Origin: Stratiolaelaps scimitus
Lineage: Eukaryota > Arthropoda > Arachnida > Mesostigmata > Laelapidae
DNA: 64,000 nucleotides
Reading direction: 5' to 3'
NCBI GenBank assembly: GCA_019614645.1
Contig: JABWDB010000004.1
Location: 11,904,001-11,968,000 of the forward strand
Each line of letters opens with the position of its first letter. Position 1 is the stretch's first letter. The position numbers and the translations under genes are program-made. Below are positions 11,201 through 21,053 of this stretch, piece after piece. Below the pieces are notes generated by a model that saw only the letters and a program-made list of their open reading frames with translations, ran no database searches and was not told the origin of the DNA.

Positions 11201-11555
11201 CTCTAAAGACTCGTTTATGCTGATACGGATCGTGGCATTGCTAATAGGAAACTCCATTAATGTTTACCCATTTTGATTCAGAATGCTCATGTTATCTCGA
11301 CAAATTGGAACCGTCATAATTTACTAAGTTCTGACACTGCATCTCGACTGTGTAATTAGGTCTAATTTGGATAAGCGGTTTTGGCGAGTTTTAACAACCT
11401 TGAAAAATGTCGCTTTTCTTTTCAAACTGGCGATTGTCCGCTTGAAATTGTATTTCAAGTTTCTGTATTTTGGCAGTCATATAGCCATCAGGCCACGCCT
11501 GCTGCGCGGTCCGCCTCAGGGACTCCTTGCGGGACGCTGTCCGATCCCCAGACAT
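8297..11555 (-). CDS. REV1: DNA repair protein REV1 (Y-family dCMP transferase, translesion polymerase scaffold)
   Basis: REV1 inserts dCMP opposite damaged template bases and recruits other translesion polymerases in the nucleus. Three minus-strand exons were assembled: 11399-11555 (ATG at 11555), 8807-11043 and 8297-8596 (stop TGA), all GT-AG and phase-compatible, giving 897 residues. Exon 1 encodes the family N-terminus GYMTAKIQKLE, which precedes the BRCT domain (about 54-141; FSGVSIHVNGYT, PEWIVDSI). The linker block FFAKSRLSFI carries Arg207, the residue type that pairs with incoming dCTP in REV1. The palm metal ligands are Asp258 and Asp260 (HIDMDCFF) plus Asp376-Glu377 (SVDEL). The little-finger region includes EINYGMRF and DIRGLGI. 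The last exon (799-897) is the C-terminal adaptor domain that binds REV7 and other polymerases (LCSLLQEWV). All catalytic acids are present, so it should be active. I saw no clear ubiquitin-binding motif between the polymerase and C-terminal domains. Confidence 0.96.
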
Positions 11556-13037
11556 GTTCGGGCCGATTCACTCCGGGAGAAAGGAACTCTCTCTATACTG
11601 CATTCCCCTGAGAATGGAACAGACACCTTATATTCCTTACAATCAAGCAATCAATTAGGCAAAAAATACTTAAGGCGAGTTTCATACTAAATCGAAAATA
11701 AAACCAATTATCTGCTAATTCTAGCACATTCACTACGAGCTGTAGAACATCACGTTCGTCAGACGCTACTCGCAACGATAGACAGTGTTTTTATTTGTTC
11801 CTTCAAGTATAGGCGGCATCACAAAGCGCAAAGTGTCGATATATCAGTGACTTGTACACTTACTCTATTGCGGTCACTCATGCAAGACTTTTCACATATT
11901 TTCCAGTCGGTCTCCGTCGGCCGTATCCCCGCGCGCGCCAATTGCCACCTGCCAGCTGTTCTGCCTGGCTGCTACGTGAACGTTGTTCGTGAAACCGCCA
12001 CCCGACCCCCAACTATCGCTCTATGACCATATAGCATTTCACAGGGCCCTCTGCAACGCCTTCCGCTCGCTGTCAGGCAAGGAGGCAATGCCATCGCCTC
12101 CCTCGGGACCATGACGGCCTTGACCTGATACCCTGTCCCCAAGTCCGTCACTGATAATCATATATACAAACGACACACAATAATACGAAATAAACTATAG
12201 TGTTATAAATACAGCGTTGTTTCCAGTGTCCTTAAATATCTCTCCTCTATTTCGTCTAAATGAAACTTAACCAACACAGTTATCCGTCGCACCGTCCCCA
12301 GCAGGATACAGTCCTGCCGCCGTATCGCTCAAAATCCTTCCGGAGCGCCGGCCTAACCATGCAGTGGAGACGAACTCTCGCCTAGCGCTTGCCGTCTTTC
12401 GACTGACTCAGCGTCGCCCGCTACGGAGAACGCGTTGTTTACAAACAAAATGGGTGCTGCCATTTGCCGTCGCAGCCGCTACCGGAGTCGATCGCGCCGT
12501 GTCCCCAACAATTCGATGTTCGAATTGTTGACAGCGCTGCGGTGACTGAGCTAGCTGCTTTGAATCAAATCGTGAGCTAGTGAACTGGAGTGCACCGTGA
12601 GTGAAGTCCTCCCATCATAATTGCGCATTTCATACAACGCTTGTAGTGTCTGTTTGGTGGGCGCGTTTCGCATGGACTCTCATATCGATATTATATTTGT
12701 TGAATAGATCCCCTTTTTATGGATAGAGGGGCTGTTGATGATTTCCAGTTGATGAGCGGAGTAGTGCGATTAGTAGTGCCCATGTCATCAAAGTCACTAA
12801 TCACCCAAAGTATTTTTTTTTTGCAATTTGCGGGTTCGTTGTTTCCTGGTGGTTCAATCCATATTCATATATTTTATGCAAATGCAGGAACGTATTCATA
12901 ACACTGGTGGGAGGCTACTGAAAATGATGATCTCAGTGCCTAGCGAATCGATCTGTTGGTATTGTTGCAACGTCTCAATCTATTCAAATTGCTAAACAGT
13001 ACTGGTTGGTGTGGTTCGTTTCAGAACGTCTGCTGTG
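11556..13037. promoter_or_regulatory. Divergent intergenic region of REV1 and IGBP1, with the IGBP1 5' leader
   Basis: The 1.48 kb between the REV1 start (minus) and the IGBP1 start (plus) should hold both promoters. A GC-rich stretch at about 12280-12600 ends in a good donor, GTGAGT at 12597. Spliced to the TTTCAG acceptor ending at 13024, it would form a 5'-UTR exon of IGBP1 that leaves 13 bases before the ATG. The leader would contain a 31-codon upstream ORF starting at 12450 and a perfect 11-bp inverted repeat at 12506-12530. These splice assignments are inferred from motifs only. Confidence 0.5.
12506..12530. repeat. Perfect inverted repeat, 11-bp arms, 3-bp loop
   Basis: CAACAATTCGA, TGT, TCGAATTGTTG. 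The right arm is the exact reverse complement of the left. It lies in the GC-rich presumed promoter or leader of IGBP1, ~530 bp before the start codon, and could form a hairpin in RNA or be a palindromic protein site. Confidence 0.9.
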
Positions 13038-15561
13038 ATGGAGAAAAATCAAGAAACAGTTTCCTTGGACGCTTTGTTCAAGTTTGGACTTAACGCCGTC
13101 CAGGAGATTGAGGACCTCATCCCACAGGATGCCAAATATGATCAACTCGTCAAGGAGGCCATTGAGAAGCTTGAACACTGTACCGAACTTGTGCGTGTAG
13201 ATATATTTTCTTGCAGATCATCATGATTCATGCCTCGATAAATATACGTTGAATTAATAATCGCTCGAATCGCATACTTTCGCAGGTGAACCAGCTGCAT
13301 CTGTTTAGTGTAAACGAGAGCTCTGAGGAGATCGCGACGCCAGTGCTAAAATTTCTCCTGTTGCCGGCTCTTCTGGCCTCACTCAGTCCACGCAAAAAGG
13401 ACGATCGGCTTTTGCTTATCGAACAAAGCGAAATCTACTATAAGGACTTTCTCAAGTGAGTATGATTTCAAGGCGGTATTTTTCCCGATCAAAGTCACTT
13501 GATTGATGGTTGCCACGTCTGGGGACACAGTAGTGTGATGGTAGATGTCCCGCTTGCTAATGATGACAATATCTGAGTAGATATTCGTACTTCGTAACAT
13601 GTTTCTCAATTCTTAATTCTAAATCCGAAGTGTATCCACGCCGATTGCTGACTATACTGGCTGCGGAAATTTATAAGTTTCTAACCGTTCTTATTACTTG
13701 TTTCGCGCAGGAGGTGTTCCGAGTATGGCCTAACAAAATGGCAGGATAAGAAAGGAGACGGGGAGGAGTCGGAGGAGAATCAGCGCGGGTCAGGAAGGAG
13801 TCTCGAGAATGCGGCACGTCAACGGAATGCTAAAATTGACAGGTGGGTTGTTCGAGAACTTTGGTTGGCTGCGGGAACATCGATGATAACACTAATTTTG
13901 TGCGCTGCTATGTCAAGCATTGTTATTCTATAATTGCAGAGCTGCACTTTTGTTATCATGGGAAATATCTTTTTGATTCTGTAAAATTTCGGCGCACTTC
14001 ATGAAATCGTTCAACTATGCGCAGTAGGCATTATTAGTGATGACAATGTTTGTTTATTCCTTCATTCTATGGACAATGGTCGAGTCACGAGGAGCAAGTG
14101 AATAGTTACACCCGTATTGATTTTAGGTACAAGGAACAACAGCGTCTAGAATCGGTCATTCTTGAGCTGGAGAAGAATCTGGAAAAGAATGGCGCGACGT
14201 CCGCTCCCGAGGATGAAGTTCGCGAGTACTATCTCTCACTGGTTCGCCTATGGTGTTTGAAAGCTCTTGATGAGCTTGCGTTAGCCGAACAGGAGAAAGG
14301 GATCTTACAGCACATGCGTCGGATGCCTAAGGACGCAAAGCCCAAACAAGATGTCCAACCGAAGAAACCCTTTAAACCTTTCATTATTACGAAATCCGCA
14401 GAACAAAAGAAGGTACGAGTTTAACATGTAGAACGCCCTCGTATTACCAATATGACGTAGCTGTCCTTAATTCATAGACTGAGTTAGTCTCATATCGTCA
14501 CCACTCTGTGTTACACGAGAAGACGTTGGGAAATGCATCTTTTCTTCTATATGCGTGCGCATTTGTTATTTGTGAAGGAATTGAAATCGGATTGATCGAT
14601 TGTACTCATCAACACCACATTTTACATTACAGGTCTATGGCGCTGGCTATCCTTCTCTACCAGTGCTGAGTGTCGATGAGTTTTACGAGCAGAAATATGG
14701 CAAAGACGGGAAGGGAGGCGAAAGCAGCCATTGTCCGTACGTAGCATCGCGATTATGATTATTATTATTATCATAATATTCGGCTTTTCTTTTTGAAATA
14801 CTCCTCATCAGGCTCTCTGAAGTAAAATTTCCCCTAACATTGGAATCGGCCATAGCGATCTTGGTATCACCAATTCATAGGGTGTTTCTTTTTGCCATTT
14901 TTTCGCGCAGTGACTAAGAGGTGATGGTAAAAGTGATGATTACTGCGGAATGTATGACGTGAACGATACACCCCGTTGCAGATAGGACATTTCGTGGCTG
15001 TTCGTACATGCGACTTACATATATACATTCACGTCATGAGTCCCCCCTTACGTTCACCTTTCTATTCTATATTCTTCCATATTTTAGCCACTTTATGCCA
15101 TTGCACGCTTTCGTTCGCATTTTTCCACTAAATACACTTGGCTATCATATTATAGCGAACTAAACTGTGTTTTTTGTTGATTGATCTTTAGTGGCGGCCA
15201 TAGCTTGCAGAAGTGGGCCGAAGACCCTGAGACTAACCAGCAGGAGCTCGAGGGCGAGGCAGCACAAAAGGAGGATAAGGTGGGTTGACGAATTTAGTGA
15301 TTATTCTATAATCGCGCAGATCGTCATGGAATTGTAACAATATATACGTGCGGGCTCGGTGGTAAGTACCAGTCAACGTAAAGCCAAGAAGTGTGCAAAT
15401 CTTTAACGGTGTTTGTTGTTGTTCTTGTTGTTGCTGTGGCGACTGTGTTTATTTCCCAGATCGACCGAGATGATCCAGAGGAGTTGGCACGACAACGGGC
15501 CTGGGACGACTGGAAGGACGAGCACCGGCGAGGCGAAGGCAACCGGAAAAATATGGGCTAA
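13038..15561 (+). CDS. IGBP1: Immunoglobulin-binding protein 1 (alpha4/Tap42), PP2A-type phosphatase chaperone
   Basis: Tap42/alpha4 binds and stabilises the free catalytic subunits of PP2A, PP4 and PP6 in the cytosol, downstream of TOR signalling. Seven exons join in frame: 13038-13190, 13286-13455, 13711-13842, 14127-14412, 14633-14736, 15192-15279 and 15460-15561 (stop TAA). The product is 344 residues; the human protein is about 339. The N-terminal helical TAP42 domain has NQLHLFSVNESSEEI and LKFLLLPALLASL. The middle has RNAKIDRYKEQQ and DEVREYYL, with the helical tail ending KPFKPFIIT. The signature VYGAGYPSLPVLSVDEFYE and the C-terminal RAWDDWKDEHRRGEGNRKNM close it. Small introns contrast with the large introns of its neighbours. 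The start ATG follows a TTTCAG acceptor by 13 nt. REV1 lies head-to-head upstream. Confidence 0.96.
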
Positions 15562-16791
15562 ACACCCCGAGATCGAAAACTCAGTGGCAAACATCAACGC
15601 TTTGACAATTTCTAAGCGACCCCAAGTCAGACTGCCCTGGTGACGGCGAGCGTCGACGGCTTTACGAGTTAATTCGTTTGTTTCGGTGGCCCTTATTTAT
15701 ATGAGGTATCACATTGAAATATTGAATGGCATAATTTAGAAAATGACTTCGAAGGCTTACTGAAATAGTGACAAAAGCTGAAAGGAGTGTGAATGTATCA
15801 ATTAGTTATGGACACTCAATTCCTCGTTTCAGACAGAAGCCGAACACTTGGAAACACTCTCCTTGAAATCGAAGAACATCGGTAGCCCGTACACGTATGA
15901 GGAGACACAGACACACACACACACACAGATTAGAATATGATTGATCAACCTAATATGAGAACAAATATATAGAAAGAACCTGACCTGGGGGGGGGTATCA
16001 CATTGAGAGAGAAAGAGGGAGACGATGCGGCAAAGACACTTATTCTGCTATGATTTGTTCCTTGATGTACAAGCTCTACACTAGACAAACGCGACTGTTA
16101 CATTTGATTTTAATACAATCTGATGTGAAATATAAAAGAGCGCAATTGCTGTTGTTGTTGTTGATGTCATCAGTTTTCATTCAGTTGACTGCTTCTATTT
16201 CTAGTAAGGCAGGCTAATCTGGTGGGAGTGGAATTTTCCCAAGCTCATGTATTGCTGTTGGAAGTTGGGATACAGAGCCAGCAACGGAGGAGAGACAAAA
16301 ATAAAGGGCTGTGATCAAAGTCGTATAGCATCTGCAAACGAAGGTCGGGTAGAGAGAGAGAAGGGGGGCTGGAGCATAGGACATAAGACCAAGGACGTTA
16401 CACAATCGATTTGAAATAAAGGAATCAACAACAGTACTAAGAATAATATATGAGACAGTGACCGCTGGTTTGAGTCCAGCTAGAGAGCACATTCTATAAT
16501 ATTTTGATAATCGTTAGGTAATCAAGAGTGGATGTTTTCATGACGACGTTTTAGAAGTGTGGGTGAAAGTGGGACCTAAGAAGGCTACGGCAGCAGCTTA
16601 TATGGCAGATCCTTTTCAACATCTAACGACAAGTTCCTGAAGTTTACGGGGGGGGGGGGCGGTATAGGACATCGCCTCAATCCAACGGATTTAAGTTCTC
16701 CAACGATTACTGCATGTAGTATCACTGTGCAATTCAGCACACATCCTTTGTGAATCCTTAGCGAAGAAGACAACTTGTTCCCGCAGCGATT
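15562..16791 (+). other. IGBP1 3' flank with candidate polyadenylation signals
   Basis: Non-coding. AATAAA occurs at 16300-16305 and 16415-16420 on the plus strand, so the IGBP1 3' UTR could run to either. A CA run lies near 15910-15927, and G-runs near 15987 and 16650-16659. No gene is seen. Confidence 0.4.
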
Positions 16792-17149
16792 ATGTCTGGA
16801 CATTCAACAGTGGCGATGCAATCTCTGTTCGAGGAATCCTTACTCGTTGGAAGCGTGATCAATTGCAGCTCCCCCCGCCAGGACAAGCACATGGTCACAC
16901 AAACCAATTGTTAATATTATTACGAAAGAATAAATTGAAGAATCTATATTACATAGATACTCATACAACGTCATCTTGATTCTGGGTGGACTACTTACAA
17001 TGTCACCTGCGACACTGGAAGGTGCCCTCCTATTGATCAACACAATATCCTGTTGATATATTAATTTGTTGTGATGTCATGCCTTAGCCGAGGGATCTAT
17101 GCAGTAATGCAATACAACATAAGGTATTTGGTTTATTAGCGGACTACAG

Positions 17150-17263
17150 TGTGTAACAACGCTGAAGTTCTCGTTATGTCACCAGGTCGCCAGACTCGAA
17201 CCTGCGGCCTCCGACTTTGTACAGTGAGACACCTAGCCGTCCAAGCCACCGCGCTCATCGCAG
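17150..17263 (-). mobile_element. tRNA-derived SINE-like element, family B, copy 1
   Basis: Read on the minus strand it has a pol III A-box-like TGGCTTGGACGG and a B-box GGTTCGAGTCT about 35 bp apart, followed by a tail with GGTGACATAACGAGAACTTC. The tail motif recurs at 18139-18180 and, weakly, near 22055, so this is a dispersed repeat and not a functional tRNA gene. It lies head-to-head with a family A copy starting at 17302. Confidence 0.7.
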
Positions 17264-17301
17264 CAGTGTTTCTCTCATTTGATGTCCCATCCTTCGTCAA
17301 G

Positions 17302-17480
17302 CCCGGTGGCCTGGTGGTGCATTCGTGTGTGCGCCTCGGTGCAATCGGAGGAGACGGACGTAGGTGCACGGGTTCGGTTCCCACCGTTGCACATTTGCAT
17401 TTAAAAGGGCCCGTCTTATGAAGCAATGCCGAAAGCAATTCTGTGGAGGTTAAATGTTGGCTGCGAGTCGGCCCGGAAAA
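17302..17480 (+). mobile_element. tRNA-derived SINE-like element, family A, copy 1
   Basis: It begins CCCGGTGGCCTGGTGGTGCA (A-box region). The B-box GGTTCGGTTCC lies at 17372-17382, followed by CATTTGCATTT, a GTC(T)TA..GAAGCAATG block and TTAAATGTTGGCTG. Three other copies share this order in the window (17936, 44185 on the minus strand, 63833). Confidence 0.85.
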
Positions 17481-17513
17481 TCGATGCTCTATGTTTCGTT
17501 GCACTTCCTATAG

Positions 17514-17765
17514 GATATGCTAAATCTAGACTCTTCAAAAAACGAAGCCAAAGATATCCAGTACATTCCCTTATGGCAGCGCAAATACTACGTGGCTCGC
17601 AAATCGCTACCCGTAGGCGCCTCGTCCCACAGCATATGGTTGGCTGTTTCAGTCAACCAAGAGTTCGGCTACGTCGAAAAGGAAATTATAGTGCCGAAAT
17701 CCGAGTTGGGAAATAACCGGAGGGTTGTGTTCTACTCACTGGAACAATCTTTTGCGGTGTATTTG
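17514..17765 (+). CDS. Putative internal exon of an unidentified gene
   Basis: I do not recognise this protein. The open stretch of exactly 84 codons is bounded by a pyrimidine-rich acceptor (CTTCCTATAG, 17504-17513) and a strong donor GTAAGC at 17766, both in phase 0. It encodes a mixed, non-repetitive sequence including IQYIPLWQRKYYVARKSLP and FGYVEKEIIVPKSELG, which looks like a beta-rich globular segment. The frame stays open past the donor to a stop near 17849. It is flanked by SINE-like copies, as an exon between repeat-filled introns would be. An alternative is an exapted or pseudogenic fragment. A possible upstream partner is a short ORF at 16792-16914 that follows a CCCGCAG acceptor. 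Confidence 0.35.
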
Positions 17766-17935
17766 GTAAGCGTAGACATGATTCATGACTCGGATGAAGA
17801 GCACATATCGTTTCGTTATATATCGAATCTCCACTGTTATGGACACTAACCAGCAGCAAAGTGCCGACCGTTGTACAATATAATGCGAAGACGCTTTTGT
17901 CGACCGAAGGTAACGGTGTTGTTGCTTTATTAAAG

Positions 17936-18099
17936 CCCCCGGTGGTTTGGTGGTGCATTTGTGTGTACGACTTCCATTCGGGGGTGACACGTAGGTACAC
18001 GAGTTCGATCCCCACCATTGCTCATTTGCCTTTAAAGGGGGTCCATATTACGAAGCAATTCCGTGGACGTTAAAGGTTGGCTGGGAGTCTGCCCGAAAA
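17936..18099 (+). mobile_element. tRNA-derived SINE-like element, family A, copy 2
   Basis: Same layout as copy 1: CCCCGGTGGTTTGGTGGTGC, B-box GTTCGATCCCC near 18002-18012, the GAAGCAATTCCGTGGACGTT block and the GCCCGAAAAC end. Differences from copy 1 show independent ageing. Confidence 0.85.
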
Positions 18100-18138
18100 C
18101 TTTGTTTTTTTGGTTTATCAAAGGAACTGCAGTTTTAC

Positions 18139-18215
18139 GATGCTGAAGTTCTATTGTATGTCACCAGGGCCGCAGGGTCCGAGGCCGCTGGGCTCGGAAG
18201 CTGCAGTCGCCTGTG
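18139..18215 (-). mobile_element. SINE-like element, family B, copy 2 (partial)
   Basis: The minus strand reads CTGGTGACATACAATAGAAC then TTCAGC, matching the tail of the copy at 17150-17263. The B-box part is degraded. With the family A copy at 17936 it repeats the A/B pairing seen 0.8 kb upstream. Confidence 0.5.
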
Positions 18216-18742
18216 TGAATTGTTGCCTTAACTTTCCTGAAGCGATTCTTTCGCTCGACGATAAGCTTGAATAACTGACGCAGAGTTCTCTAACCGGCAA
18301 CCGAAAATGCTCGAGACGGATGAGGTCTGAATGTCTAGGTGTTCGCAGCTAAGAATTGATGGGGATAGCATCCCGGTATAGGTAGAAAAGAAGGTATTTA
18401 ATCTACGTACAAGCGGAATATTGTCCGGAGTATTGAGTGTTCTATAGAATATAGTCATCTACCAAATAATATAGCAAGTGATCATTTTAAGTGAATGCTT
18501 CGTGCTTTTGGTTTCCAAACTATTAGACGAGTGGTAGTTGGATTGCCCGCCAAAACGTTGATTAATTAAGCGCCCTCACAATTTACGACTAATCTATTAC
18601 TCTTAAATTACTCTGTTCGCCAATAGGCATCGCTCAGTTAAACGAGTCCGCCTTATAGTCATCATTCTTCAAACTGTTAGTATACTGAAATAGCAAGCAA
18701 CGTACGCTAACCACGAGCTTCTTGCACAGGGGTCAAAAGAAT

Positions 18743-18785
<43 letters not shown>

Positions 18786-19049
18786 GATACATATGTCTGC
18801 CGCGGGCTCCCGCGCGTCTCGTTCGGAGAGTTCCACTTTCACTCGTACTGGCTGGGGCAAGTGAAAATTTTCGCGCGCTCCGCCAACTCGCCAAGAGAAA
18901 CAGCAACATCAGGATTCAGCTGGGCAGTCGCTCGTCCACCGCTACTCGCTCACCGCAGTCATCTAGCAACGGTGTTCTTGTCCGGTGTCTTGCTTCGGTG
19001 TCGTCGTCTGCTGGCGATCACAACAGTTAGGAACTTTTCGACGATCAAC
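18216..19049 (+). promoter_or_regulatory. Upstream region of the SWIB-domain gene
   Basis: AT-rich DNA with a 38-bp TA run (18745-18782), changing to GC-rich leader-like sequence from about 18795. The leader runs into the SWIB gene ATG at 19050, so the promoter or start site probably lies near 18790-18900. No core motif could be pinned down. Confidence 0.4.
18745..18782. repeat. TA dinucleotide microsatellite
   Basis: Pure AT run of 38 bp about 270 bp before the SWIB-gene start codon. Confidence 0.95.
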
Positions 19050-21009
19050 ATGGCTGACACCTCGACCGCTGCACTTTGCCAGGCCGTTAAAGGTTTGTCG
19101 TTACTATTTTCCGAATGATTGACCTCTTGTTCGGTGCACTACAATCGATCCGGGTCGTCCCCAGGTCACGAACTCTGCGCGACGGTAACTATCTCGATTC
19201 GTAGTTTACTGGACATCGATGTCGTGATCTGCCCGGTCGGGTCGGACCGGTCGTCGTCCGCCCAGCGTATACAGGTGCAGGCGCCAGATATGTACACACA
19301 CAAAAGCCTGAACGGAACGGGCACCACTGACGACGATACGAGCGGCGAGCAAAAAGGCATTCGTGCGTTTTGCCATCATCCAATTGCCGGTCTACCAATT
19401 GTCTAAATGAGTGGCTGCCTTCACCGATTTGGGCTGATTTTTTCTGATCGAATGCTGAATTTGGCAGTAAATTTCTGTTGACCCTCACGAGTGATTGTCG
19501 TAGCAATGCTGTCGCATTCGCTTTAGGAACGAAATTCCTCTCACACTATGTATTGGCTGTTTTGTTTACATCGGTGTTATTCAAAATGCTAAGAGCATTG
19601 AATTCGTTTTGCTCGCTCCTCGTTCATTTGCTGAATTCGAAACATTAGCGGCGACGTTTGTCGAGAGAGGTATTTCCCGAATCAACGGATTGAATAAAAA
19701 AATACCATTGATTGACACAGATGAGCAAATGATTTCATGCTTCTTGTGGTGATGGAAAAGTATAAACTTAATAAAAGCAACTTCCCCGGCTTCGAATGTT
19801 TGGTAGTAGAACACACTGTGAGTGATTTCGAATCGCTTTTTAGCCCACTAACGTCACCAATACCTAATTACACTTCGGTTATTGGTATTCGTGTATTCAA
19901 CGGAGTTTGTGTGACTTAGAGGCACATGACAACCTCTTTGTCTTAATGGCGTTTTTAACGTTTTCCGAGTGCGGCAGTAACGTGCAGGCAGTGTCTGTGC
20001 TTCTGGAGGAAAGACTGGCACAGACTCGTCAGCCGTGGTCAAGCTTTGCAATTGCTACTGCTGCTGCCAATGTTGTTGCTGTTACTATCGCCAGATGGTG
20101 TGCAATTTGCTGTAGGTGGCGGTAGAGCTTGGTGCTCGAGGCAGACAAGCTGCTACTGTATCCGTCTTGTGTGGCGTGTGCTTCTATTCTACGATGCGAC
20201 ACTCGCGTAATGCTGAGGTGCAGACCTTGCGCGCTATCTTTGTCGTTAGGTATCCCTACATATCTGGCTTGTCTATGAATGCTGATCAGTGACACAACGA
20301 TTTGTCTGTTCTGTGCCGTATCGCTATTACTTTTCGCCAACGAGATCGAATCGTGACGGTCGCGCCACACGTACTCCCAAGTGTTCCATGGAGAGGAAGT
20401 ACCATGTGTATGTGCGATGCGATCGGGTCCGATCGTGTCCCAACCCTACGACTGACTTTTCCACTCGGTCGTCTGCGTACATCCATCGGCCAGATAAACG
20501 AGACCGGCTTTGCGCCGATCGCTTGTTGGCCCGCTGCGGGGCCAACAAGCGTTGCAGAGTAGTGTCCCTCTCTGCCGCACCCTCTCTGAATTCCCCCCTC
20601 GCTCTCGCGTGGTTGAGGGAGAACAGACCACGAATGGGAAAAGTGTGTGGGAGGGCTGGGCCGCGTCTGCCTGTATTCGATAGGCTGGTCTAGATGGGTG
20701 GCTGGGGGTGGGTGGGTGAGTGAGTTCGTGGGTATGGTAATTCTTGATGCTGATCTTGATGATGGAGAGGACAACGACGATGGTGATGATGCCTATGAAG
20801 GTGAGGGTCGTCGCCGACGCCGGCTCGCGGCTTCCCCCCACTCCCCCGACAAGTAGGCCGGCGCGTTTGTTCCCAGTCATTGTGTTTTGTGGGGGTTTCT
20901 GGTATCGTGGTGCGGACTCCTTGCCACACTTCTTTCTCCCTGTCCTACGACACTTTACCGCCCCCCAAGCACGCGCAAACCTCCACTGGAAGAATATACA
21001 ACAGTGTAA

Positions 21010-21053
<44 letters not shown>

